From NCBI RefSeq assembly GCF_000365305.1, contig NZ_CM001841.1, forward strand, positions 2,947,120 to 3,011,119: DNA of 64,000 nucleotides, read 5' to 3'. A program made the translations under genes and the position numbers. Numbering within the stretch: position 1 is the first letter of the stretch; each line of letters starts with the position of its first letter. This document shows positions 47,577-57,800 of the stretch, piece by piece. The notes beneath the pieces were generated by a model. It was not told where the DNA came from. It ran no database searches and saw only the letters and a program-made list of their open reading frames with translations. The DNA comes from Dickeya dianthicola NCPPB 453 (GTDB lineage: Bacteria; Pseudomonadota; Gammaproteobacteria; Enterobacterales; Enterobacteriaceae).

Positions 47577-48752
47577 ATGCCGATTCAAACCCCGGTGCAG
47601 TTCAGTTCCAAATTACCGGATGTGGGCACGACTATTTTTACCGTTATCGGTCAGCTATCCAGTCAGCACAACGCCATCAACCTGTCTCAGGGCGCGCCCA
47701 GTTTCCCCTGTTCCCCCGCGTTGATCGCCGGGGTGACGCGCGCCATGACCGAAGGTCATAACCAGTACGCATCAATGTCCGGGCTGGTATCGCTCAAAGA
47801 GGTGGTGACGGAGAAAGTCAAACGCCTGTACGGCCAGCACTACGACGCCGGGCGGGAAGTCACCATCACCGCCAGCGCCAGCGAAGGGCTGTACTCCGCC
47901 ATTTCCGCGCTGGTGCATCCAGGCGACGAAGTTATCTATTTCGAGCCGTCGTTCGACAGCTATGCGCCCATCGTCCGGCTGCAAGGCGCAACACCGGTGG
48001 CGTTAAAACTCGCCGTGCCGAGCTTTGCCATCAACTGGGACGACGTGCAGGCGGCCATCACCCCACGCACTCGCATGATTATCATCAACTCGCCGCACAA
48101 CCCGAGCGGCCAGGTGCTGAGCGCCGACGATCTGGCGCAGTTGGCGCGCCTGACGCGCCACACCGACATCGTGATCCTGTCTGACGAGGTCTACGAACAC
48201 GTGGTGTTCGACGGTCAGCGTCATCACAGCATGGCGACCCACAGCGAACTGGCGGCGCGCAGCGTCGTCGTCTCGTCGTTCGGTAAAACCTTTCACGTCA
48301 CCGGCTGGCGCGTCGGTTACTGCCTGGCCCCGGCGGCGCTGATGGACGAGATCCTCAAAATCCATCAGTTTATGATGTTCTCCGCCGACACGCCGATGCA
48401 GTACGCCTTTGCCGACTACATGGCGGACCCGGCGACCTACCTGTCGCTCGGCCAGTTCTATCAGCACAAACGCGACCTGCTGGCCAACGCCCTGCAGGAC
48501 GGGCCATTTGAACTGTTGCCTTCCGCCGGCTCGTTTTTCATGCTGGCGAACTTTGCGCACTTTAGCGATGAAAGCGACAGCGACATGGTCAAACGACTGA
48601 TTGTCGACCACGGCGTGGCGACCATTCCGCTATCGGCGTTTTACACCGACGGCACCGACAATAAACTGATTCGTCTGTCGTTCTCCAAAGATGACGAGAC
48701 GCTGCTGGCCGGCGCGAAAGCCCTGTGTCAGGCCGCGGAGCGCCGCCGATAA
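47577..48752 (+). CDS. ybdL: methionine aminotransferase (PLP-dependent, class I)
   Basis: A 391-residue fold-type I aminotransferase close to E. coli YbdL (386 residues). It has the N-terminal substrate loop INLSQGAPSFPC, NSPHNPSGQVL, LSDEVYEHVVF and the PLP lysine in SSFGKTFHVTGWRVGY. YbdL prefers methionine, also taking Phe, Tyr and His, with 2-oxo-acid acceptors, and may act in methionine salvage. GGAG lies upstream of the ATG. It is divergent from the LysR gene and followed after 117 bp by an amino-acid-binding protein gene in the same direction, so the two may cooperate in scavenging. Confidence 0.92.
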   Translation: MPIQTPVQFSSKLPDVGTTIFTVIGQLSSQHNAINLSQGAPSFPCSPALIAGVTRAMTEGHNQYASMSGLVSLKEVVTEKVKRLYGQHYDAGREVTITASASEGLYSAISALVHPGDEVIYFEPSFDSYAPIVRLQGATPVALKLAVPSFAINWDDVQAAITPRTRMIIINSPHNPSGQVLSADDLAQLARLTRHTDIVILSDEVYEHVVFDGQRHHSMATHSELAARSVVVSSFGKTFHVTGWRVGYCLAPAALMDEILKIHQFMMFSADTPMQYAFADYMADPATYLSLGQFYQHKRDLLANALQDGPFELLPSAGSFFMLANFAHFSDESDSDMVKRLIVDHGVATIPLSAFYTDGTDNKLIRLSFSKDDETLLAGAKALCQAAERRR

Positions 48753-48869
48753 ATGCGGTTGCGCTCGATTTATGTTTGATGGCTATTTTGCCGTGTGATG
48801 CTGATTGCAGTTTAAAGACGACTCATAATTTAAAGACTACTCATTGATTTACCGGAGATTGTTCTCGCC

Positions 48870-49646
48870 ATGAAAAAATTAAGCATGCTGATGTTGTCGC
48901 TAGGTTTACTGTCCTCCTCCGTCGCGCTGGCGCAGACCGAACTGCGTTTTGGGCTGGAAGCGGAGTACCCGCCGTTTGAAAGCAAAAACGCCAAGGGCCG
49001 GTTGGAAGGGTTCGATATCGATCTGGGCAACGCCATTTGTAAAGCGGGCAATTTCCAATGCACCTGGGTTGAAACCTCGTTTGACGCGCTGATTCCGGCG
49101 CTGCAGGCCAAAAAGTTCGACGCCATCAACTCCGCGATGAACATCACCGAAAAACGCCGGGAAGCTATCGACTTTACCCCCCCTATCTACCGCATTCCGA
49201 CCCAACTGGTCGGCAAGCCGGACACCGGTCTGGCGCCGACGCCGGACGCGCTGAAGGGCAAGAATATCGGCGTGTTGCAGGGGTCGATTCAGGAAGTGTA
49301 CGCCAAGGCGCATTGGGAGCCGAAAGGCGTCACCGTGACCTCTTACAAAGATCAGAACCTGGCGTATGACGACCTGGCGGCCGGCCGTCTGGACGGTACG
49401 CTGGTGATGGCGGCGGCCGGCCAGTCCGGCTTCCTCGACAAGCCGGAAGGCAAAGGTTTCGCCTTTATCGGCGGACCGGTGGAAGACACCGCCATTCTCG
49501 GCAGCGGCATCGGCTTTGGTCTGCGCAAAAGCGACGCCGCGCTGAAAGCCGAGCTGGACAAAGCCATCAAACAGGTGAAAGACGACGGCACCGTCGAGAA
49601 ACTGGCGAAAAAATACTTCCCCGGCTTCGACGTGCAGGTGCAGTAA
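48870..49646 (+). CDS. periplasmic amino-acid-binding protein (HisJ/ArgT family)
   Basis: A 258-residue ABC-transporter solute receptor. It starts with a signal peptide (KLSMLMLSLGLLSSSVALA, then QTEL) and shows the family-3 signature GFDIDLGNAIC, the ligand-binding SFDALIPAL and MNITEKRREAIDFTPP. It most resembles lysine/arginine/ornithine or histidine receptors. No permease or ATPase gene is adjacent, so it must use a transporter encoded elsewhere. A tandem repeat and a hairpin follow the stop. Confidence 0.92.
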   Translation: MKKLSMLMLSLGLLSSSVALAQTELRFGLEAEYPPFESKNAKGRLEGFDIDLGNAICKAGNFQCTWVETSFDALIPALQAKKFDAINSAMNITEKRREAIDFTPPIYRIPTQLVGKPDTGLAPTPDALKGKNIGVLQGSIQEVYAKAHWEPKGVTVTSYKDQNLAYDDLAAGRLDGTLVMAAAGQSGFLDKPEGKGFAFIGGPVEDTAILGSGIGFGLRKSDAALKAELDKAIKQVKDDGTVEKLAKKYFPGFDVQVQ

Positions 49647-49647
49647 C

Positions 49648-49701
49648 CACCGCTATCACCGCTATCACCACAATCACCACAATCACCACAATCACCACAA
49701 T
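49648..49701. repeat. 9-bp tandem repeat after the binding-protein gene (6 copies)
   Basis: Two units of caccgctat are followed by four identical units of caccacaat, starting 2 nt after the stop codon. It is non-coding and probably varies by slippage. Confidence 0.9.
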
Positions 49702-49707
49702 CACCAC

Positions 49708-49745
49708 AGCAATATCGGGCCCGCGTCAGCGGGCCTGATATTGCT
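49708..49745 (+). terminator. long hairpin terminator of the binding-protein gene
   Basis: AGCAATATC and GATATTGCT pair exactly, continued by GGGCCCGC against GCGGGCCT with one mismatch, around a GTCA loop. Only a short T-rich tail follows (cttaa), but position and stability favour termination. Confidence 0.7.
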
Positions 49746-49960
49746 CTTAACGATATTGATAAATGGGTAAAGCAGCGCTTTTAGGTGACGCCTCGCATCA
49801 TCAATGCATCGTCTGGCACATGCCCCGCCAGGTAAAATGATTCGTCACAACTCGCTCATATAGCTGCTGGCCGCGGCATAGATCATCCAGGCACCCAGTA
49901 ACATAAGAATAATACCCGGATGAGGAACAAGTTGCCCGCCAGCCATTAGGAAATATTCAA

Positions 49961-50031
49961 ATTTTGATGAATTACTTTATATTGATAAATTACTTTATTT
50001 TGATGAATTACTTTATATTGATGAAATCTCT
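49961..50031. repeat. 18-bp AT-rich tandem repeat (about 3.5 copies)
   Basis: Units of the form attttgatgaattacttt and atattgataaattacttt follow each other directly. They immediately precede the ornithine-cyclodeaminase-like pseudogene and read in its frame as repeated Asn-Tyr-Phe-Ile residues. Confidence 0.85.
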
Positions 50032-50700
50032 ACCATACAAACATGCCATGAACTCTCCAGATTGCCTCGTTATCATTGGAACCGGCCTGATCTCCTTTAG
50101 CATTTTAGAGTATTTTCTGACTTCCGGATGGATCATCGATAAGGTCATAATTAATGATACACTTAATAATAAGCGTACAAGTTTTATAAAAAAATTCCAG
50201 TCACTCTCAGACATCCCCATCGAATGGGCCGAAACATCCTATTAAATTACTCGCTCAGATATGATTATTTTAGCCACATCAGCAGTAACTCCACATATTC
50301 ATGACCCTAAATTGCTTTCTCATAACCCAACATTATTGCATATTTCACTCAGGGATCTTGGCGAAGATATTATTTTAAACGCTGATAATTATGTTGATGA
50401 TAGCAGTCATGCCATAAAGGCAAAACATCTTTGCATATCACACAAGAAGTGACTGGGAACAACGATTTTATAAAAGGCAATATTGCTGACCTGATAAAAG
50501 GAAGAGTCATACCGAATTATAATAGACCAAGGATATATTCCCCCTTTGGCATGGGTATGCTGGATATTGCGTTAGCGACCCGTATATTGAGAGTATCAAT
50601 GCGACCTTGCAACCTTCATGGCATTTTCCCACCCACGCTCTATGCTATGACGAGTCAGGGACAAACGGAGACGCGGTGTGCGCCGACGTTATCCCGGTGA
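50032..50700 (+). pseudogene. ornithine cyclodeaminase/SbnB-like gene remnant
   Basis: An AT-rich degraded gene of the ornithine cyclodeaminase/mu-crystallin family, nearest in appearance to SbnB-type 2,3-diaminopropionate biosynthesis enzymes. Recognisable pieces in order are the Rossmann start (DCLVIIGTGLISFSILEYF), MIILATSAVTPHIHDP, LLHISLRDLGEDIILNADNYVDD, then LHITQEVTGNN and YSPFGMGMLDIALA. The N-terminal 120 or so residues are gone. An in-frame TAA interrupts it at 50243-50245, and a lost A in an A-run near 50425 shifts the frame so that the last part reads one frame over. The low G+C content contrasts sharply with the flanking genes and points to acquisition from elsewhere. Confidence 0.82.
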
Positions 50701-50731
50701 TTTTCTTTTCATACCAAAAAGGGACAACACC

Positions 50732-51277
50732 ATGAGTCATATCAAACTGTTAGGTATTGCCGGCAGCCTGCGTAAAGTCTCTTCCAACCGGGGATTGCTG
50801 CGCGCCGCACAGTCGGTGCTGCCGGCGGGCGTCACGCTGGAGATAGCCGACCTGCTGGATGTGCCGTTTTATAACGCCGACCTGACCGAGGTTCCCGCAT
50901 CGGTGCAGCGTATCGCCCGTCAGGCCAGCGAAGCGGACGGCTTCGTGTTCGCCTGCACGGAATACAATTATTCGATGGCGCCGGCGCTGAAAAACATTCT
51001 CGACTGGATCTCCCGCCTGCCGGACACCAGCATTCTGAATGAAAAACCGGCCGCACTGATGGGCGCCGGCGGCGGCATGGGCACTTCCCGCTCGCAGTAC
51101 CATTTGCGGCAAACCTGCGTCTACCTGAATCTTCACCCGCTGAACAAACCGGAAGTGTTCGCCAACGCCTTTGCCGGCGGTTTTGACGATCAAGGCAACC
51201 TGAAAGACGAAAAAATCACCGCGCTGATCGCCGATCAAATGAACGCGCTCGCCGATGCAATTGCACGCAGGAAATAA
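50732..51277 (+). CDS. NADPH-dependent FMN reductase
   Basis: A 181-residue flavodoxin-like NAD(P)H:FMN/quinone reductase. It has the FMN phosphate loop GIAGSLRKVSSNR near the start, TEYNYSMAPALKNILDW in the middle and GAGGGMGTSRSQYHLR for the nucleotide site. I choose ATG 50732 (MSHIKLLG), which has AGGGA upstream and gives the family length; the frame extends back to 50678 into pseudogene sequence. Enzymes of this type supply reduced FMN or reduce quinones. It is convergent with cobA. The flavin supply could serve the luciferase-like monooxygenase, but that link is speculative. Confidence 0.92.
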   Translation: MSHIKLLGIAGSLRKVSSNRGLLRAAQSVLPAGVTLEIADLLDVPFYNADLTEVPASVQRIARQASEADGFVFACTEYNYSMAPALKNILDWISRLPDTSILNEKPAALMGAGGGMGTSRSQYHLRQTCVYLNLHPLNKPEVFANAFAGGFDDQGNLKDEKITALIADQMNALADAIARRK

Positions 51278-51325
51278 CTCACGCTGATATTCGGCTGCCG
51301 TCCGTCGCCGACCGACGGCAGTTGT

Positions 51326-52156
51326 TCACGCCGCCACCGTTCCTACCTTCATCATCGCCTCGCTGGCGACCGTCAACGTCGGATGACGGCAGAAACGCAC
51401 CACGTCCCCCACCACCAGCAGGCTGGGTGACTGCGGCTGATAACGCGCCATCAGGGCCGGCAAGCTCGCCAGCGTGCCGGTCAGCAAACGTTGTTCCGGC
51501 TGGGTGCCGCGCTCGATAATCGCCAGCGGCGTGCCGGCGGGCAGGCCATTGGCGATCAGTTTCTGACACAGGCGGCTGGCATGACTCAGCCCCATGTAAA
51601 ACACCAGCGTTTGCTGGCCGGCGCCGAGCGTTTCCCAGTCCAGTTGAGGTTCGCCGTCGCGGGCATGGCCGGTGATAAAACGCACCGACTGGGCACAGTC
51701 CCGGTGGGTCAGCGGCAGCCCCACCGCCGCGGCGCAGCCGGTGGCGGCGGTGATGCCGGGCACCACATGACAAGTCACGCCCTGTTGCTGTAAATAATCC
51801 ATCTCTTCGCCGCCGCGGCCGAAAATGAACGGATCGCCGCCTTTAAGCCGCACCACCCGTTGCCCGGCTTGCGCCAGTTCCATCAGTAGTTGGTTGATTT
51901 GCGGCTGCGGCAGCGCGTGGTGCCCCTGTTGCTTGCCGACATCAATACGCAACGTTTCCGGCTGTACCAACGCCATAATATCGGCACAGACCAGCCGGTC
52001 ATGCACCACCACATCCGCCTGCTGAATCGCCCGCAGCGCCTTGAGAGTCAGCAGTTCGACGTCGCCCGGGCCTGCGCCCACCAGCCAGACGTCGCCGGCC
52101 AGCACAAGCTGGCGTTGATGGCCCTGCGCCATCAGTGTGTTCAGAGTAGGGTTCAT
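51326..52156 (-). CDS. cobA: uroporphyrinogen-III C-methyltransferase (SUMT)
   Basis: A 276-residue S-adenosylmethionine-dependent enzyme that methylates uroporphyrinogen III twice to precorrin-2, the first step to siroheme. It has the SUMT motifs [35 protein letters not shown] and [20 protein letters not shown]. It lacks the CysG dehydrogenase/ferrochelatase half, so precorrin-2 must be finished by another enzyme. AAGGAG precedes the ATG. The gene is the last of the nas operon, 27 nt after nasA; siroheme is the cofactor of the nitrite reductase encoded just upstream, which explains the linkage. Confidence 0.95.
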   Translation of the reverse strand: MNPTLNTLMAQGHQRQLVLAGDVWLVGAGPGDVELLTLKALRAIQQADVVVHDRLVCADIMALVQPETLRIDVGKQQGHHALPQPQINQLLMELAQAGQRVVRLKGGDPFIFGRGGEEMDYLQQQGVTCHVVPGITAATGCAAAVGLPLTHRDCAQSVRFITGHARDGEPQLDWETLGAGQQTLVFYMGLSHASRLCQKLIANGLPAGTPLAIIERGTQPEQRLLTGTLASLPALMARYQPQSPSLLVVGDVVRFCRHPTLTVASEAMMKVGTVAA

Positions 52157-52183
52157 GTTGATGACTCCTTATCCGGGCGCGGC

Positions 52184-54832
52184 TCAGCCCGCCCGGCGTA
52201 ATGTGTCCGGCGTAGCATACTGTTGCAGCAACGCCTTCAGTTCCGGCACGCAGGACCCGCAATTGGTCCCGCATTGCAGTTGTTCGCCTAGTTGCGCCAC
52301 GTTGTGGCAGCCCTGACGGATGGCCTCGATAATGCGCTGCTCTCCCACCGCGAAGCAGCTGCAAATGGTCGCCCCTTGCGGCGCGTCGCCCTGCGGCGCA
52401 CAGCCGGCCAGCAAGGTCAGCCGGTCCGACGTCTGTTGCGGCGGCGAGGCAAACGCCGCCAGAATCGTTTCGCGCGCCAGCGCAGGCCGGCGAACGTCGA
52501 CATACAACGCCACCGCCACCTGCCCTGACAGCCAACCAACCGCGTGAAACAGGCCGCTGTCTCCCTGCGCCTGCTGATAATCGACGCCGTCCAGCCCGTA
52601 CTGGCGGGCCAGCCAGTCGAGCCAGTGATCCGGCGTCTGTTCGCCGGCGATCGTGTAATGGGACACGCCGTCGGCGGCAATGCGGCTCCAGTAACCGCAA
52701 TCCGGCGTCGTCACGTCGCCGCGCACAAACAGCTCGCCGAACCAGGCGGCAGGCCAGCGCTGGATACGTACCCGCGCCTGCTTGCTTTCCGGCTGGCCGG
52801 AATAGGGGTCGGTCACCGCCGCCACCAGGCTGTCCGCCCGCGCCTGCGCGCTGAACTGCCGGTTCCAGTGCATCGGGACAAAGATGCTGCCGCGCTGCTG
52901 CCCGCGCTGGACCTGCGCCCGCGCCAGCATCCAGCCCGACGCGGCGCTGATGCGCACCAGTTCGCCGTCGTGAACGCCGGCATTGAGCGCATCCTGCGGG
53001 TGAAGATCGCAATAGGGTTCCGGCAGGTGGCGCATCAGGCGCGGCGCCTTGCCGGTGCGGGTCATGGTGTGCCACTGGTCGCGCACCCGACCGGTGTTGA
53101 GCACCAGCGGGTAAGCGGACGACGGCGGATTGGCAGGCAGTTGCGGCGTTATCGCCAGCAGCCGTGCCTTACCGTCCGGGTGCCAGCAGCGCCCGTCGCT
53201 ATACAACCGCCCGGTGCCGTCGCCGGCGTTGGCGGTCACCGGCCACTGCACCGGTGTCAGTTGCCGCCATTGTTCATCGCTGAGCGTCGCCAGCGCGCTG
53301 ATGTTGAACGCGCGCTGTCCCTGATTCTCGAAGCCGGACAAGGCGGCGTGTTCGCGGAAGATCTGCGCCGGATGGCGGTAGTCAAACGCCGCGCCAAATC
53401 CCATGCGCTGCGCCACCTGCGACAGAATCCACCAGTCGGCTTTCGCTTCGCCCGGTGCGGGCAGAAACGCGCGCTGGCGGGAAATACGGCGTTCGGAATT
53501 GGTCACCGTGCCGTCTTTTTCCCCCCACGCCAGCGCGGGCAGCAGGACATGCGCGCAATCGGCCGTGTCGGTGTGGCGCATCACATCGGAGACGATCACC
53601 AGCGGGCAGCGCAACAGCGCCTGCCGCACCCGGTCCGCTTCCGGCATCGACACCACCGGATTAGTACCCATGATCCACACCGCCTTGACCTGCCCGGCTT
53701 CAATCGCGCGGAACAGATCCACCGCCATCAGCCCCGGCATCGGCGCCACCCGGTCGCTGCCCCAGAAACGGCCGACCCGGTCCACCTCCTGCGGGCTGAA
53801 CCCCATGTGCGCCGCCAGCTGATTCGCCAGCCCGCCCACTTCGCGCCCGCCCATCGCATTCGGCTGACCGGTAATCGAAAACGGGCCGCACCCGGTGCGG
53901 CCGATACGGCCGCTGAACAGATGCACGTTGATAATGGCGTTACATTTGTCGCTGCCGGAAGAGGACTGGTTGATGCCCTGCGAGTAGAGCGTCACCACCT
54001 TGTCGGTGTCAGCGAACCACTGGTAGAAGCAGGCCACGTCTTCGCTATCCAGTTGGCAGAATTCCGCCACCCGCTCCACCGTCCAGTCATCGGCGGTCGC
54101 CAGCGCCGCTTCCACGCCGCTCAGCCCGTCGGGAAGCGCGGCGTTCCGCTGCGCCAGCCAGCGCAGCAGCCCGTTGAACAACCCGGCATCGCTGCCGGGC
54201 GCCAGCGGCAGGTGCAATTCCGCCGCATCGCAGGTGGCGGTATGGCGCGGGTCGATCACCACCACCCGCATGTGCGGGCGTTGCTGTTTGGCCTGCACCA
54301 GCCGCTGATACACCACCGGGTGCGCCCAGGCGGTGTTGGACCCGACCAGCACCACCAAATCGGCCTGTTCGATGTCCTCGTAGTTACAGGGCACCGCATC
54401 GGCGCCCAGCGCCCGCTTGTACCCGACCACCGCCGACGCCATGCACAGCCGGGAGTTGGTATCCATGTTGGCGCTGCCGATGAATCCTTTCATCAGCTTG
54501 TTGGCGACGTAATAGTCTTCGGTCAACAGTTGCCCGGAACCGTAAAACGCCACCGCCTGCGGGCCGTGCTGTGCAATAATGTCGCCGAGCGACTGCGCCA
54601 CCCTGCCCAGCGCCTGATCCCAACTGACGCGATGTCCGTCAGCCAGCGGCCACAGCAGCCGCCCTTGCAGATCCAACGTGTCGCCCAGTGCTGAGCCTTT
54701 GACGCACAACCGCCCCAGATTGGCCGGGTGCCGGCTGTCGCCTTCGATGGTCACCCTCCCGTCCGGCTGCGGGGTGGCGATCACCCCGCAACCCACGCCG
54801 CAGTAAGGACAGGTGGTGCGGCAGCCGTTCAT
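52184..54832 (-). CDS. nasA: assimilatory nitrate reductase catalytic subunit
   Basis: An 882-residue cytoplasmic molybdenum enzyme that reduces nitrate to nitrite. The N-terminus has the [4Fe-4S] cysteines (TTCPYCGVGCG and, later, GRLCVKGS). The Mo-bis-MGD domains follow (YGSGQLLTEDYYVANKLMKG; LYSQGINQSSSGSDKCN; IMGTNPVVSMP). A C-terminal BFD-like [2Fe-2S] domain (CSCFAVGE...CGTNCGSCVPELK, residues 800-870) is the extra electron entry point known from Klebsiella-type NasA. The ATG overlaps the stop of the preceding reductase by 4 nt (ATGA). Electrons come from NADH through the NasC flavoprotein. Confidence 0.96.
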   Translation of the reverse strand: MNGCRTTCPYCGVGCGVIATPQPDGRVTIEGDSRHPANLGRLCVKGSALGDTLDLQGRLLWPLADGHRVSWDQALGRVAQSLGDIIAQHGPQAVAFYGSGQLLTEDYYVANKLMKGFIGSANMDTNSRLCMASAVVGYKRALGADAVPCNYEDIEQADLVVLVGSNTAWAHPVVYQRLVQAKQQRPHMRVVVIDPRHTATCDAAELHLPLAPGSDAGLFNGLLRWLAQRNAALPDGLSGVEAALATADDWTVERVAEFCQLDSEDVACFYQWFADTDKVVTLYSQGINQSSSGSDKCNAIINVHLFSGRIGRTGCGPFSITGQPNAMGGREVGGLANQLAAHMGFSPQEVDRVGRFWGSDRVAPMPGLMAVDLFRAIEAGQVKAVWIMGTNPVVSMPEADRVRQALLRCPLVIVSDVMRHTDTADCAHVLLPALAWGEKDGTVTNSERRISRQRAFLPAPGEAKADWWILSQVAQRMGFGAAFDYRHPAQIFREHAALSGFENQGQRAFNISALATLSDEQWRQLTPVQWPVTANAGDGTGRLYSDGRCWHPDGKARLLAITPQLPANPPSSAYPLVLNTGRVRDQWHTMTRTGKAPRLMRHLPEPYCDLHPQDALNAGVHDGELVRISAASGWMLARAQVQRGQQRGSIFVPMHWNRQFSAQARADSLVAAVTDPYSGQPESKQARVRIQRWPAAWFGELFVRGDVTTPDCGYWSRIAADGVSHYTIAGEQTPDHWLDWLARQYGLDGVDYQQAQGDSGLFHAVGWLSGQVAVALYVDVRRPALARETILAAFASPPQQTSDRLTLLAGCAPQGDAPQGATICSCFAVGEQRIIEAIRQGCHNVAQLGEQLQCGTNCGSCVPELKALLQQYATPDTLRRAG

Positions 54833-57800
54833 AACACCTCCGCCATGTCGGCCGCCGCCACCGCCATTGGTTCGTTCGCCACCCAGATACGATCCTGTAC
54901 GAGACGCACCGGCCAGGCGCGCACCCGCAGTTGACTGTCATCCGGGCTGACGCCGTCACGCAAGCGCAGGCGTTTTTTGTACAACGGCGAAATCACCACC
55001 GGTTCGCCCGCCACGTCGCCGATAATGCCGCGCGACAGCACGTTGGCGCCGCTGCCCGGCTCCTGATTATCGAGCGCAAACACGTGCGCCGCCTGCCCCG
55101 GCTGAGCGGCCGGCAGATGGAACAATGCCACCTGTTGATGCCCGACCCGCGCCGCCATGCCGGCATGCGCCGGGATATCGCTGAGGAAACCGACGCACTG
55201 CCAGCCTTCCGCGCCAGGCGCGTCTGATACCGTCGCCGTCGTCGGTTTTTTCTCCTCCAGACGAGCCGGACGAGGCTGACCGCGCTCCGGCACCATCACC
55301 ACCGCTTCATCCGGCGTGTCGCTGTTGAGGAAGGCGCGGAACAACGCCCGGTGTTCGTCATGCGCCAGCGTGGTCTGCCATTCGCACTGGTAGCTGTCGA
55401 TAACATGACGCATCTCGTTTTCCAGCTCGTCGGCAATCCCCAGGCTGTCGTCGACAACCACCTGACGCAGGTAGTCGATGCCGCCTTCCAGGTTGTCCAG
55501 CCATACGCTGGTGCGCTGCAACCGGTCGCCGGTACGGATGTAGAACATCAACAGGCGGTCGATCAACCGGAACAGAGTATCGGTGTCCAGATCGCTGGCG
55601 AACAGGTCGGCATGGCGCGGTTTCATGCCGCCATTGCCGCACACATACAGGTTCCAGCCTTTGTCGGTGGCGATCACGCCGATGTCTTTGCCCTGCGCTT
55701 CGGCGCATTCGCGGGTGCAACCGGAAACCGCCATCTTGAGTTTGTGCGGCGAGCGCAACCCTTTGTAACGGTGCTCCAGCGCAATCGCCAGCGCGGTGGA
55801 ATCCTGCACGCCGTAGCGGCACCAGGTGGAGCCGACGCACGATTTAACGGTACGCAGCGACTTGCCGTAGGCATGGCCGGTTTCAAACCCGGCGTCGATC
55901 AGTTCCTGCCAGATAGCCGGCAATTGTTCCAGCCGCGCGCCGAACAGATCGACCCGCTGGCCGCCGGTGATTTTGGTGTACAGGTGGTAGCGTGCGGCCA
56001 CCTGGCCGATGGCGATCAGCCCCTGTGGGGTTATCTCGCCGCCGGGAATGCGCGGCACCACCGAGTAGCTGCCGTCTTTCTGGATATTGGCCAGGAAACG
56101 GTCGTTGGTATCCTGCAACGGTACGTGTTCGGGTTTCAGCACATAATCGTTCCAGCAGGACGCCAGCATCGACCCGGCCAGCGGTTTACAGATTTCACAG
56201 CCCAGCCCGTGGCCGTGGCGAGTGAGCAGTTCATCAAAGCTGCGGATACGGTTGACGCGGATCAGGTGGTACAGCTCCTGACGCGAATAGGCGAAATGCT
56301 CGCAGATGTCTTTTTTTACCTCGATGCCTGACTGCTGCAACTGATATTCCATCACCTGTTTGAGCAGCGGCACGCAGCCGCCGCAACCGGTGCCCGCCTT
56401 GGTGCAGGCCTTGAGCGACGCCAGATCGGTGCAGCCGTTGTCCACCGCCGCACAAATATCCGCTTTGCTGACGTTGTGGCAGGAACAAATCTGCGCGCTG
56501 TCCGGCAACGCCGCCACCCCCAGCCCTTTCGGCGCCGCGCCGTCCAGCGCGGGCAGAATCAGGCTTTCCGGGTGCGCGGGCAAGGTCATGTCGTTGAGCT
56601 TCATCTGCAACAGCGTGCTGTAATCGCTGCTGTCGCCCACCAATACCGCGCCCAACAGCCGTTTGCCGTCCGCCGAAACAATGATTTTTTTATAGACCTG
56701 ATTCGGTTCATCGTTCCACTGATAGCTCAGGCTGCCCTCGGTGTGACCGTGGGCATCGCCGATCGAGGCCACGTCCACCCCCAGCAGCTTAAGCTTGGTG
56801 CTCATGTCGGCTCCGGTGAACGACTGCTCCTGCTGTTCCTGCTGCGCCATCTGGGCCAGCCGGGCGGCGACGGTGCGCGCCATCTGGTAGCCCGGCGCCA
56901 CCAGCCCGAACATTTGCCCTTGCCATAGCGCACACTCGCCAATGGCGAAAATAGCGTCATCCGAGGTCAGGCACGAGTCGTTGATAACGATGCCGCCGCG
57001 GGCGCCTGTCTCCAACCCGGCATCACGTGCCAGCTGATCACGCGGGCGGATACCGGCGGAGAACAGCACCAGGTCGGTTTCCAGCGCCGTGCCGTCGGCG
57101 AAATTCATTCGGTGGCGCGCCTGCTCGCCCGCCGTAATCGCGCGGGTTTCCTTGCCGGTATGCACCTGCAGGCCCAGCGCCTCAATCTTGCGCTTGAGCA
57201 GTTGCGCGCCGCCGTCGTCCAGTTGCACCGCCATCAGCCGGGGAGCGAATTCCACCACATGGGTTTCCAGCCCCAACTGACGCAGCGCATTGGCGGCTTC
57301 CAGCCCCAGCAGGCCGCCGCCCACCACTACGCCGCTGCGCGATTCGCGCGCTTGGGCGGCAATGGCGTCCAGATCGTCCAACGTGCGATACACCAGACAA
57401 CCGGGGCGATCGTTGCCCGCCATCGGCGGCACGAAGGGGTAGGAACCGGTCGCCAGCACCAGCCGGTCGTATGGGGTTTCCTGGCCGTTCGCGTCGCGTA
57501 CGCAGCGGCGTTGGCGGTCAATCTCCGTCACCTGACAGCCGGTGCGTAATTCAATGCCGTGCTGTTCGAAAAAGCCATCGCTGACCATTGAAAGCGATTC
57601 GGCGCTGCGGCCGGCAAAATACTCGGACAAATGTACCCGGTCATAGGCCGGATGGCGTTCCTCGCCAAATACCACCACGTGATACTGCTGGTGCAGGCTG
57701 CGTTCCACCAATTGCTCCAGAAAGTGGTGCCCGACCATGCCGTGCCCCACTACCACCAATACGGGTTTACTCATGACAGAAATCCTTACGGCCGAAGGCC

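Noticed and set aside
49845..49946. Minus-strand frame for a 33-residue hydrophobic peptide (GIILMLLGAWMIYAAA)
   Set aside because: It could be the tail of a lost membrane protein or a small membrane peptide, but there is no clear ribosome site or homology that I can name.
53130..54694. Long open frames antisense to nasA and nasB
   Set aside because: They are shadows caused by high-GC codon bias on the coding strand; their His/Arg/Pro-rich translations resemble no protein family.
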